NCBI RefSeq assembly: GCF_002156875.1
Contig: NZ_NCSY01000002.1
Coordinates: 372,001-436,000 of the forward strand
Source of the DNA: Bacillus sp. EAC
GTDB lineage: Bacteria > Bacillota > Bacilli > Bacillales > Bacillaceae_G
DNA: 64,000 bases
Direction of reading: 5' to 3'
Both the position numbers and the translations under genes were made by a program. Below are positions 9,322 through 19,700 of the stretch, piece by piece (within the stretch, counting starts at the first letter, position 1; every line of letters begins with the position of its first letter). The notes under the pieces were generated by a model. The model was not told the DNA's origin and made no database searches. It worked only from the letters and a program-made list of their open reading frames with translations.

Positions 9322-9586
9322 CTGTGATTTACTATTTTTTCTGATAATTCAGAACGTTTCCGGAGTCTTAAATAGAATAATTTTTTTTGCTTATTTTGTG
9401 AACAATTCTATATATATTAAATTGTATTTTAACAAATTCCTTTTTTATTTCTAAAACTATTTATTTAGTAATTCCAATCTAATTTACCATTCAATTTAAC
9501 AATGTAAAATTTATCCTATTATGAAAGAGGTATTTTGTTCTTAATAAAGAATAAATTATATTATCAATTGAATACTAGGAGAGAAT
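9322..9586. other. Divergent intergenic region, epsA / acyltransferase
   Basis: An AT-rich spacer with no coding potential seen. It carries the upstream part of the eps promoter region and presumably the promoter of the plus-strand acyltransferase. TTTAAC, 16 bases and TATTAT (about 9496-9523) is a weak candidate for the latter. GTTCTTAATAAAGAAT at 9538-9553 is a small dyad next to the acyltransferase start. Confidence 0.4.
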
Positions 9587-10768
9587 ATGATGAAAAATCG
9601 AATCGAACAATTAGACTCTTTTCGTGGTTTAGGGGCCCTGAGTGTATTAATAAGTCATGCAATTCCATTATTAGCGATACCTATTGCCGCTGACAAACTG
9701 TTAAAAGCAACCGGAGTACTGAATGGACATGGTTTTCTAATGTTATTTTTCGTATTAAGTGGCTTTGTTTTATCCCTTCCATTTTTAAAGAAAGATCAAA
9801 TTAATTACACTTCATACATAATCCGAAGATTATGTAGAATCTATGTTCCTTACATAATTGCCATAACATTTGCCATTATTTTATCTCAAATATTCCTATC
9901 TTATAAAATAGGTAGTGTAAGTGGCTATATTGATAGCCAATGGAAAACAATTCTGAGTGGCAAACTGCTATTGGAACATATCTATTTTATTGGAAATATT
10001 CACGCCGATTCATTTAATGGTGTAATTTGGACATTAATACACGAACTAAGGATCGCACTCATTTTTCCTTTTGTAGTTCTAATTATAAAACGTTTAGACT
10101 GGAAAATAAGTGTGCTAATTTGTATTGCTTTAACTAGCGTAAAAGCACTAGATATTGTATTCCATTTAGAAAAATCAAACGGATTTCATATTTCTTATAT
10201 TGATACTTTATCTTACCTTTCACTATTTATTATGGGCGTACTTTTGGCAAAGCATAGAACTGAAGCCATTGGTTTTTTTCAAAATCTAAAGCGAATAAAT
10301 AAAATAATATTTTTGCTAATATCCATCTTACTTTTTAACTTCTCTGGTTTAGCAATTTTTGATCTTTATGAATTAACGAGAATTAGTGCATTTACAAAAT
10401 TCGGATTAATTATGCAGGAATATGGAATGGGCTTAGGTGCTATTGGCTTCTTTATTATAGCGATTGGATCGTCAAAAGCTGAGAATGTATTAATGTTTAA
10501 ACCTATCAACTTCGTTGGAAAAATTTCATTCAGCCTATACTTATATCACCCATTAGTTCTTTTAAGCTGTATTCATCTTTTTTATTATACTCTGCCATTC
10601 TGGAGCATTTTCTTAATTACTATCGTACTTTCGATATTGGTAGCATATATTACTTGGAAGTTTATTGAGGTCCCAAGTATGCGATTAGGAAAAACAATTG
10701 CGAATCGAGTTAGTACGATTCAAGGTAGTAAGATAAAGCCTCAGCAAATGATGACAAAAAATCAATAA
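9587..10768 (+). CDS. Membrane acyltransferase, acyltransferase-3 family (OafA/YrhL-like)
   Basis: A 393-residue integral membrane O-acyltransferase with about ten transmembrane segments. The family signature is at the N-terminus: RIEQLDSFRGLGALSVLISH, with the conserved R/E-x10-H arrangement that ends in an essential histidine. The protein lacks the C-terminal SGNH domain found in longer relatives. TAGGAG lies at good spacing before ATG 9587. It is divergent from the exopolysaccharide operon, so acetylation or succinylation of that polymer is a reasonable role, but acylation of another wall polymer is equally possible. It is followed by a strong terminator. Confidence 0.82.
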   Translation: MMKNRIEQLDSFRGLGALSVLISHAIPLLAIPIAADKLLKATGVLNGHGFLMLFFVLSGFVLSLPFLKKDQINYTSYIIRRLCRIYVPYIIAITFAIILSQIFLSYKIGSVSGYIDSQWKTILSGKLLLEHIYFIGNIHADSFNGVIWTLIHELRIALIFPFVVLIIKRLDWKISVLICIALTSVKALDIVFHLEKSNGFHISYIDTLSYLSLFIMGVLLAKHRTEAIGFFQNLKRINKIIFLLISILLFNFSGLAIFDLYELTRISAFTKFGLIMQEYGMGLGAIGFFIIAIGSSKAENVLMFKPINFVGKISFSLYLYHPLVLLSCIHLFYYTLPFWSIFLITIVLSILVAYITWKFIEVPSMRLGKTIANRVSTIQGSKIKPQQMMTKNQ

Positions 10769-10805
10769 ACTAATTCAGGTCTTATATTGAGACATGTTCA
10801 AGCAT

Positions 10806-10842
10806 AAAAAAAATCACTTCATTTAAATGAAGTGGTTTTTTT
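10806..10842. terminator. Bidirectional intrinsic terminator
   Basis: CACTTCATTTAAATGAAGTG is a perfect palindrome with an A-run before and a T-run after, so it can stop transcription from both sides. It closes the acyltransferase gene and also lies downstream of the sipW-like gene. Confidence 0.85.
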
Positions 10843-10893
10843 ATACTTTTATACTAATTAACTCTCAATATGTTTATATCTTATTAAAAAAAT

Positions 10894-10956
10894 TTAAACT
10901 TCTTGAAAATGCCCATCACTTGCTGTCCAATTTGAATTGTTATTTTCTTTACTCAT
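10894..10956 (-). CDS. Possible 20-residue peptide after the signal peptidase gene
   Basis: An ATG follows the stop codon of the signal peptidase gene directly (TAAATG) and opens a 20-codon frame reading MSKENNNSNWTASDGHFQEV. The composition looks protein-like rather than random AT-rich translation, but there is no ribosome site other than the coupled stop and no family that I recognise. It may be a leaderless coupled peptide or chance. Confidence 0.25.
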   Translation of the reverse strand: MSKENNNSNWTASDGHFQEV

Positions 10957-11469
10957 TTAATTTTTTCTAAACAATCTAATCCCATATGTTATAAGAATTA
11001 TCCCTAAAATAATGAGTAAAACATAAATACTAAAACTACTATGAATTTCTTTGAAAAAATAACCTACAAACGGAATCGTTACTCCACTATATATGGATAC
11101 AATACTGTTTTTATCAATTATCCAAGGATCCTGTACTTTGTTTGCATCACCTTTAGTACGATAGTATACTTGTCCATCATTTTTAACAATTTCATTTATT
11201 CTATGTGTTACAAGAATTTGGTTATTATACGGCATTCTGAAAGTAATAATATCACCAGTTGTAAGTTTTGCCTGATCTGTTCGTTTTTTTACAAGTATTA
11301 TAGATCCAGTTTTGAGTGTAGGTTCCATTGAGCCTGATTGTACATAATATACTTGATGTTTAAATAGAGTCGGAAGCTGTCCTTTAATCTTTGTTTCTAC
11401 TACGACATATGACATTACAAGTAAAATAACAACCAATAGGATATTAATTATCTTACCTAATACTTTCAT
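10957..11469 (-). CDS. sipW: Signal peptidase I, SipW (ER) type
   Basis: A 170-residue membrane signal peptidase with an N-terminal anchor (about 6-25) and a C-terminal segment (about 147-165). The nucleophile is the serine in SGSMEPTL (about residue 47). The general base position reads LVTHRINEI, a histidine where ordinary bacterial SipS-type enzymes have lysine; this marks the S26B, ER-like subfamily to which SipW belongs. GDIITF and TKGDAN are further family blocks. SipW enzymes process TasA-type biofilm fibre proteins; no clear tasA is in the window, and the 190-residue exported protein encoded next upstream is the likeliest local substrate. Confidence 0.85.
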   Translation of the reverse strand: MKVLGKIINILLVVILLVMSYVVVETKIKGQLPTLFKHQVYYVQSGSMEPTLKTGSIILVKKRTDQAKLTTGDIITFRMPYNNQILVTHRINEIVKNDGQVYYRTKGDANKVQDPWIIDKNSIVSIYSGVTIPFVGYFFKEIHSSFSIYVLLIILGIILITYGIRLFRKN

Positions 11470-11611
11470 CTATCCTCTACCTTCTAGTAGCGCCACCGCA
11501 CTTTATTGCAGCAACCATACTTAATCTAATTCCTGTTCTATTATCGTATGCAGGTTATTCTATCATGTTCATCTTTTTGCAAAAATTAGACGATATAGAA
11601 TCTAGCATTTT

Positions 11612-11648
11612 CAAAACAAAAAAGAGTCTAGCACAACTGCTAAACTCC
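11612..11648 (-). terminator. Intrinsic terminator after the SipW-associated exported protein
   Basis: In minus-strand reading GAGTTTAGCA-GTTG-TGCTAGACTC followed by TTTTTTG. A clear stem with a T-tract, just after the stop at 11657. Confidence 0.85.
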
Positions 11649-11656
11649 TACATAAA

Positions 11657-12229
11657 TTAATCTACAGTATAGGTTAAATCCATTAATATTCTGGATTCTT
11701 TATTGTCACTATTAAATGGAGGTAAACCTTTTTCGTATACTCCTTTAATAACAAATTTGCGCTCTTGGTTTTTTATTAAACTTCCTAATGGAAACTCATT
11801 CATTGTAAATTCATATAGTGAAATTTTATCATCACGGTTTTGATCGAAGCCTAGGTATTTCATATATTTTGGTGTATATAGCTGGTCTCCAAATTGAATG
11901 CTTTGAATGTAAATATATTGGGCTTCATTTTGATTGTTTTTTTGTAAGAGAAGACCTTCCAATGTAATGTGACTAATATCATGTTTTCCAGTGTTTTTTA
12001 AGATGTGCTGTATTTCATACTTCGTACCGTTTTTTTCTTTTTCTTTTAAATAAATTAAGTCTGTTGTTTTGGTTATTTCCTTATTTGATAAATCTAGCTG
12101 TATGGTTGTGTAAGGGCTCGTACTAACTGTTGAGGAAAACTTATAGTAAGCTAATGAACTAACTAATAAGACTAGTAGTCCTGTCGTAATTAAAAAGAAT
12201 CCTAGTTGGCTTTGTTTTTTTGGTCCCAT
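11657..12229 (-). CDS. Exported protein, candidate SipW substrate, with an EF-hand loop
   Basis: A 190-residue protein with a positively charged start and a long hydrophobic segment (about residues 10-30, GFFLITTGLLVLLVSSLAYYKF), followed directly by a polar, Thr/Ser-rich extracellular domain predicted to be beta-rich. Signal segments of TasA/camelysin (CalY) proteins look like this, but I cannot place it in that family with confidence. Near residue 127-138 it has a textbook EF-hand loop, DQNRDDKISLYE, with acidic or amide ligands at 1, 3, 5 and 12. It is encoded upstream of the SipW-type peptidase on the same strand but has its own terminator. The likely site of action is the cell surface or matrix; the function is unknown. 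Confidence 0.6.
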   Translation of the reverse strand: MGPKKQSQLGFFLITTGLLVLLVSSLAYYKFSSTVSTSPYTTIQLDLSNKEITKTTDLIYLKEKEKNGTKYEIQHILKNTGKHDISHITLEGLLLQKNNQNEAQYIYIQSIQFGDQLYTPKYMKYLGFDQNRDDKISLYEFTMNEFPLGSLIKNQERKFVIKGVYEKGLPPFNSDNKESRILMDLTYTVD

Positions 12230-12333
12230 CTATTCACACCCTACCGCTAATATATTCTTTCTACTATTAATGTATTAGCAATACTCGAGAATATGACTAG
12301 GATAAAATAGAAAATAGTAACTTGGTAGTATAA

Positions 12334-12370
12334 TTAAAAAAAGCTAAAGGAATTCGTTTCCTTTAGCTTC
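12334..12370 (-). terminator. Intrinsic terminator after the Ig-fold exported protein
   Basis: In minus-strand reading AGCTAAAGGAA, a short loop, TTCCTTTAGCT and TTTTTTT. Strong hairpin with T-tract just after the stop at 12387. Confidence 0.88.
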
Positions 12371-12386
12371 TCCATGTCTTTATTTA

Positions 12387-13472
12387 TTATTTTAAAAGGT
12401 ATTTATACTCTGCACCTTGTACAGGTGTATCATTTGCATTATGGTCTACTAACTCTGCTTTAATTTCATAGTTTCCAGCAGATGGAAGTGTAATTGTAAA
12501 CGGTACTTTATAGCCCTCTGGCATTTTTAATAAAGTTAGTGATAAATCACTTACTTCTTCCTTCTCTGGAACATACGCTACACCTTGAGCGTTTGTCGTT
12601 GAATTTATTCCACCTAAGTAAACAAATGTTAAGTTTTTAACAGGTACACCATCTTTTGTAATAAGTACTTTGAATCGAAGCTGTGATCCAGCTGGTCTTG
12701 TAAATGTTTCAGGCAGTTTTGCATTTACAAAGAAATTTTGTTCTGCAGTAAATGCGAAGTTTTCTCCACCTAAGTTAACTACAATGAAACCAGTTGTAGT
12801 TGCAACCGATTTAATAGATTTAACCGATTTACCTGAAGACTTTACTTCACCAACAAATGATACTGCTGGTTTTGCACTAAGATCATTTGTGTCTTTTTCT
12901 TCAAGTGTAAGCGTTGTCACTACACCCCTAGTTGAAGCATTTGTTACCGTATATCCTGCTACCGCGAAATCAGCTTTATCAACTTCAGTAACTGCTCTTG
13001 AAAAAGTAACAGCAATTGAGTCTAATTTCCCATTTTTATCTGTATCAAGAGTTTGAACCTTTGTGAATGCTACTGATTTTACAGCGATTGTAAAGGCAAC
13101 ATTTGTTTTATATTTACTCATGACTTTGCCTTTATTATCTTTAACATTTGAAACTGTTAATCCCGCTTTAAATGAAGCAGTCTTAATATCAGCACCTTTA
13201 ACTGTTAAAATCGCTTTATTTCCTGATAAAGTAACCTTCGTTACCGTTACGCCAGAACCTTTAGCGAATACATAGTTGCTAGCTTTTGAAGCAGATGTCT
13301 TATTAACAGCCTTATTAAACTCTACTAATACCGTTTTTGTGTTTACAACGGTTACTTTTTTAACTGATAGTTTAACTGTTGCTGCACTGATTACAGCTGG
13401 TGATACAGCAGTCGCTACTAACGCTGCTGACAATGATGTCATTAGTACATTACGTTTTGATAATTTTTTCAT
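12387..13472 (-). CDS. Secreted Ig-fold surface protein with a calcium-binding-like loop
   Basis: A 361-residue exported protein. The signal peptide (KKLSKRNVLMTSLSAALVATA, then a cut near ISA-ATV) is followed by SbsA/S-layer-type Ig-like modules: KVTVVNTKTVLVEFNKAVNKT is the familiar start of such a domain and a second begins near AVKSVAFTKV. DTDKNGKLDSIAVTF, near residue 140, looks like the D-x-D-x-[ND]-G Ca-binding loop seen in such domains. The C-terminal 120 residues form another beta-rich module. The ATG at 13472, with TAGGAG 11 bases upstream, is preferred over the GTG at 13484, which overlaps the ribosome site. No SLH or LPxTG anchor is seen. Role: probably cell-surface structure or adhesion. 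Confidence 0.65.
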   Translation of the reverse strand: MKKLSKRNVLMTSLSAALVATAVSPAVISAATVKLSVKKVTVVNTKTVLVEFNKAVNKTSASKASNYVFAKGSGVTVTKVTLSGNKAILTVKGADIKTASFKAGLTVSNVKDNKGKVMSKYKTNVAFTIAVKSVAFTKVQTLDTDKNGKLDSIAVTFSRAVTEVDKADFAVAGYTVTNASTRGVVTTLTLEEKDTNDLSAKPAVSFVGEVKSSGKSVKSIKSVATTTGFIVVNLGGENFAFTAEQNFFVNAKLPETFTRPAGSQLRFKVLITKDGVPVKNLTFVYLGGINSTTNAQGVAYVPEKEEVSDLSLTLLKMPEGYKVPFTITLPSAGNYEIKAELVDHNANDTPVQGAEYKYLLK

Positions 13473-13497
13473 GATACTAATCACTCCTATTTTATAG

Positions 13498-13751
13498 TTG
13501 TTTGCTAGATTATTCCAACTAAGTAGATTGTATAGTATAAGGAAATATCAGTCTAGTAGTTTTTTAACTATTTAGAATATTCATGATTCTAGAATAGTTT
13601 TAGTGGTTATCTCCTTTCATAAATCTCCACAAACGTAATAGGAAAACCCTTAAGTTTTAAAGGTCATTCATTTTTTATCGCGGGACTATTATAATAATTA
13701 ATTTAAAAATGAATAACGATTTTTTAAGCAATTTGTTTTGGTCTTTCTACG
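13498..13751 (-). other. Leader and promoter region of the Ig-fold protein
   Basis: No gene is seen. A TATAAT-type hexamer in minus-strand reading near 13690-13697 would give a leader of roughly 200 bases. No convincing -35 could be assigned. Confidence 0.3.
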
Positions 13752-13785
13752 AAAAAATACCCCTAAGTATATACTTAGGGGTACT
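13752..13785 (-). terminator. Intrinsic terminator after the 2083-residue protein
   Basis: TACCCCTAAGTATATACTTAGGGGTA is a perfect dyad followed in minus-strand reading by TTTTTTC. It lies immediately after the stop at 13791. Confidence 0.9.
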
Positions 13786-13790
13786 TTCTT

Positions 13791-16700
13791 TTATTTTTCA
13801 ACAATTACTTTTGTAGGAGTACTTTCATTTCCTTCATCATCAATTGCTATGACATATAATACTGTTCCTATATTCTGTCTTGCAATATCTAATGTAAACT
13901 TACCTTTAGAATCCGCAGTATCTGAACCGATGATTGTATTGCCACTTTTTACAATGACAAATGAATTCGCTTCTGCTGTTCCCATTATTTTTTTATCATT
14001 GTCTTTAATCTTGCCCTTTACAACCGGCGAGTCAGGAGGAGTTGTGTCTTTTACAGTCACACTTGTCACAGAACTTTTGTTTCCTGCATTATCCACCGCA
14101 ACAATTGAAAGAACCGTTCCTATTTTTTGTTTTGTACTTAATAAAATTGAGAAATTACCGTCTTGGTTTACTGTGCCTTTACCAAGTATCGTACTTCCTG
14201 CAGAAACCGTTATTGTAGCTCCAACTTCTGCTTTACCAATTACAGTTCCATAATCTTTAATTTCAGTTACAACAGGTGCTGCTGGTGCAGTTGCATCAAC
14301 AACAGTAATTTGAGTTTGAGCACTTCTGTTGCCCGCTTGGTCAATTGATTGTACAGAAACGATTGTACCCGCTTTTTGCTTAGAGTTTAACGTAATATTG
14401 AATCTACCTTCTTGGTTAGCTACTCCTTGACCAAGTAGAACATTTTCAGCAGTCACAATAATAACCGATCCAGCTTCTGCTGTTCCAGTAACATTTGTAT
14501 CATAATCTTTTACTTCGTTTATAACAGGTGCTACTGGTGCAGTAGCGTCAATTACAATTACTTCTGTTATTTCACTAGCATTACCACTCTCATCAACTAC
14601 ATTTACTGTAACTATTGTACCAGCTGCTAGTTTTGAAATGTTGATTTCATATTTACCAGTTTGATCAGCTGTCGCTTGACCAATTATTTTCCCATCAACT
14701 TTTGCAATCACTTTTGCTCCAGCTTCTGCTGTACCACTAATTGTTTCATCTTTATCAGTTAAAGAACTGACAATAGGCGCATCCGGACTAGATGTATCCG
14801 ATCCTACTAATTCCTTTGTATCACGAACTCGTATTCGGTTACCTTCAGTAAATTTGCCTGATAATCCTACTGCTTCAAGTGTGTCTCCAACCTTGAGAAC
14901 TGGGACTGGTCCACTTTGGTTAACGATATAACCATCCGTAAATACTAGTGTTTTTCCTGAACCATCATCAATTACATATGAATTTTCATCATATTTTGAA
15001 ACGACTTTACCTTTTACTTTTACTAGAAGCCCTTGGTTTTCATCCGCTGTCGCTTTACCAGTCTCTACTTCTTTTGGGGTAATCGGTGTTGTTTCTCCAA
15101 TTTTGATTACGTCTTTATCAAAACTATCAAATTCGAACTCTTTATTATTCTCGAATGTTTTTACATGTCCATATACACGAACTTTATCGCCTAATTTTAA
15201 AGAGCCTTCAGGAGCTTCTTTAAATGCCATAATTCCGCCTGTTGCATCTTGAATATAAAACGCATCGAAGAATACACCTGCTGCTGTCGTTACTGTTCCT
15301 TCAATGACAGCTTCTTTATCATCTTCTAAATTACGTACATCAGCTATATTCGAAACCTTTGTTTCTCGATGAGCTAGCCAATTTACTGCATTAAGTGAAA
15401 ACTCATTATTCCCTTTCGGTTCAAATGATTCATCCATTTGTTTGTCATTAAAGATGTTCATTCCTGATACAATAATACGTCCTTTATCACCGATTTCCTC
15501 TGATGCAATTAATGGAATAGCTGATCCACCAGTTTCATCTGATACTGAATCATACGTATATCCACCTTTTATATTTCCTTCATATGTGGTTTCATTTCCT
15601 TTGCCTAGGATAACAACCTTTCCACTTTGTACAAGAGGCTGATTATTTTCTCCTACAAGACTTACACCACTGTAATAATCAATGAATGGTACTCTGTCAG
15701 TAATATAATTTGAAACTAATCCTGGATGAATTCTTACCGCATATGGTGATAATTTTGGATCACCCCAGAAGTTTCCTGTTTTACTGTCATCAAATACCCC
15801 ATCATTATTAATTCGAATTGCTGTACCAATGTCACCTAATAACGGATTACTGATTGTTGGATCTGAACTATTATTACTCTTACTTGTTAGTAATAACGAT
15901 CCACCGTTCTTCACAAATTTTGCTACCGCTGCTCTTTCATCTGCAGATAATGCCGTTTTAGGTGCTGTGATCATTAACACTTGAACATCGCTTAGCACTG
16001 CATCTGTAATAACTTGTTTATTTTCTACTACTTTATATCCTTCTTTTTGAAGCTGAAGTGTGTAAGATTTTAAGTTATCTTTGTAAGTACCACCATCACC
16101 ACTAGTATTTTCATTCCCGTGATAAGCATCGATTAATACTTTGATACCTAATGGTTCTTTTATTGTTACTGGTAAGGAATACTTAACATCTCCAATATCT
16201 AGTCCATCATTGGATGTGACAACAGCAATAATCTGATGGTCTCCTTTAATTGGACTATTCCATGTTGCAGATGCGGAAGCTGAGTTCTTTGATAGGATTG
16301 ATGAAATATTATTTGTTCCAATAAAATGTGTTTGGTCAACGCTATCATAATAGAAATCTACTTTTAAGTTATTGATTGTTTGAGTTCCATTATTTGCAAC
16401 TGTTGCTTTTAATGTTGCTGGATTATCACCTACGATCACATCTCCAACTACATCGATTCCATTTACTTTTACGTCAACTGATTCTTCTTTTGACCAGATT
16501 GGAGAAGAATAAATTTTTTCGCCATCCATTTGAGTTACTTTAACAACAAACCACTGTTGTCCACTATTAACCGTATATGAAGGTTTCCAAGTAAAATCTT
16601 TTGTCATTGGTTCGTACGAATCAACTACTTTTCCACCATTTGATATTAATTCTACTTTTGCAATTCGATCATCTGATTTATAGCTAGCTGGTAAGTAACT

Positions 16701-19700
16701 ATAGTCACTATCATTATGATTTTCAGCTACTAAATCACTTCCTGAGATATCAAAATTAAGTGTTTTGCTATCAACAGTTGATCCCATATAATATCCATTT
16801 GCTAGTACATCTAATGTAAAGTTTGGATCTTCTTCCATATAAACGCGCATATTTTTCATCGAATGCATTAATGAATCTTGAGAAAGATCATCCGCTACGA
16901 TTACAGTACGTGCATTTGTTTGTCCCCATGTACCTTCATGATTGTCTTCACCATATGTCGGAGCAACATGCCAACCTAAATCTAGTGCTGAATAAAACTT
17001 TTTATCAGCATTTGCATATCCATAGTGACCAGAACCGTTACCTACCTCTAACATCGTAAACAATTTATCTAAGTTTTTATCATATGGCTTGAAGTTATTA
17101 AACGCATTTGCTGACATATCTGGATGGTTAAATTGACCAACGATATCATCATACGTTAAAACCCAAGCGTAATATTTGTTTAAATCTTGATATTGCTTCC
17201 CATTAATATTTCGATCAATGAAGTTTTCTGTTCCAAATATATTTGAATGTCCCCAAGTTGTTGAAGTCATTTCAAATGCAGGAAATACAACATAGTCTCC
17301 ATTTTTTGTATATTGCTTTGCTAAGTCCTTCGTTAATTGCCATTGATCTCCACCAGTACGCTCAGGCATACCTTTATGATCAACTGTATCTTGTCCTAAC
17401 TTTGTAGGGTCAATATCATGTGAGTGATCAGAGAATGCAAACCAATCATAATTATGTGATTTACCAGCTTTTAAAGCTTCTTCCGGAGTACCAGAAGCAT
17501 CGTGTGAAATATTCGTATGGTTATGAGTTGTACCACGGTAGTGATTTCCACCTTTAAAACGAGGTACTACTTCAAAAGTCCATTGTTTTTCACTACTATT
17601 CCCCTTCATGTCCACTGCTTTTACTTTTACAGTATGAAGTCCAAGGTCGATATCCCCAGCCGAAGTGTATTTAACTTGGCTTTTACTGATGACAGCTTCA
17701 GAAGCATTGATTTCTTTATTATCAAACCATAATTGAACAGAGTTTACATTTACTCCGCTAGGATCATTCATTAAAACAGAAATTTCTGGATGAGAACTTT
17801 CAACTTTTGTTTTATCTTGAGGTGTTTCACCGCTGAAAATCGGTCCCTCTTGATCTTCAATTAAAGTTACAGAATAAGGAGTTGTACTTGTACCAGAGCT
17901 TTGTACTTTTGCACCTGCTTTTGCTTCAATATAATACTCAAATCCATTTGCAGGTACTTTACTTGCATCAAGTATTGTTGTATAACGTCCTTCACTACCT
18001 TTAGCCATTGGTATTTCTGTATAATCTGTTGTGCCTTTTGCTCTATAAAAAACTTTTACAGATTCTGCTCCATCTGCAATTGCTTCAAATTCAATATTTG
18101 TATCCTTATATTCCTGTGAAAGAGGAACATGGGTAATGCTTAAAATTGGTGCAATATCTTTCACATTACGAGGATAAACTTGATATCCGCTTGTTGCTGA
18201 AGCATTTGTTGTATATTGACCTAATACCCCAGTAACTGTATAACTCTTTCCAACTACTAGATCTGTATCTGGTATAATTCCTGTTTTATCCATGATTCTT
18301 AGTGTCGTTGCTTTATTATTTTCATCAACAAAAGTCACATTGTAATTCGGAGGTGTACTTGCAGTTGCTGAAACTTTTCCAGTTACTGTAACAAGACTAC
18401 CTTCAAGAGGCTCTGCAACAGTGAACGTTGTTAAATCAAGAATCGTTAAATCTTTTGCAACTGGTACTACGTTTCCTTCACTGATTTTTACAATCGATGT
18501 CGGTTCGAATTCAGTTAATCCATTGTAATAAATTACTTTACCAGTAACGCGTAGCTTGTCTCCTTTAACGACTGTGAAACCTGAATCAAATGAAGTATGG
18601 AATACATTGATTCCTCCAGTTTCGTCTTGAAGATAGAAGTTTTGTTTTTGTGTTCCTAAAACTCCATTATCTACCGTTGCTACCCCTTCAACTGTAAAAA
18701 ACTTGTTAAGGTTTACAGGTTGACCTTTTGCATCAGAAGCACGAACTTCATTTAGTTTAGTGATTGCTTCTGTTGAAGTTTTCGTAACTGATACTGGAAC
18801 ACTTTCAAGTTTTATTCCTTTGTTGGTGATTGATTGTTGTGTAACGTAAACTGTTGTAGGCGCATTGTTAAAAGTTGTAGAAAATGCACCTGTAGCGCTT
18901 ACTTTAACTTCCTGAGTTAATAATCTTTCAGTTTTTGTCGCAGTAGAATTAGGATATACATTGATGATTGAGCCGGATACTCCAGCACCTGCATTCCCAA
19001 TTAACGTACCTACATTATTACTGTCAATCATATAACTTAATTTCGTATCATTAAGAGAAGCGCTTTCAATTGCAGCTTGGATTTCAACTGCGTCACTTTC
19101 TTCTCTACCAATTTCTGTGGCAGTTACATATACAGAAGCAAGCGTTTGCCCTGCGCTGAAGCTTAGATCAAAGCTACCATTTGAAGATGCATTGCCTGTC
19201 ATTAACTTAGTACCTTTAGATGAACTGTCATATACATTTATAATTGCATTACTTGATACAGTTCCAGTGTTACCTGTTAAATTACCCGTAGAATCTTTTA
19301 ATGTAAACTGAATATTGTTTCCAACAGGTTGTAAACTTTTGTTCGAAACCATTGGAATTTCTGTTGGGCTAGCACTGTTTTTTGGAACAGGCAGTGCTGC
19401 AACAAAGTCATTTAAATTGTCATTCGTATCCCATGCATTTCCTTTGCCAGCAGCAGGTGCCACATTTGCATAAGGTCTACGTTGTGCACTTAACGTACTA
19501 GTAAGTGATGGACTCGTTGGGCCCGTCCCTTCAAACGCATTTGTACCACTTCCATAACCTACAAAATCAACAATACTACCACTACTTGGGTTTGTACCTG
19601 TAAGTAAAGTAGAAGTATTTACTAATGCTATTTTTGCCGCACCAGCAGCCATCGTTATAGCTCCTGTTTTATCTGGAGTTGGTAATGGTTTATCTGTTAC

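Noticed and set aside
13791-14790. Regular repeats that might suggest a CRISPR array
   Set aside because: Units are about 250 bases, in frame and encode Ig domains; no short direct repeats with unique spacers are present.
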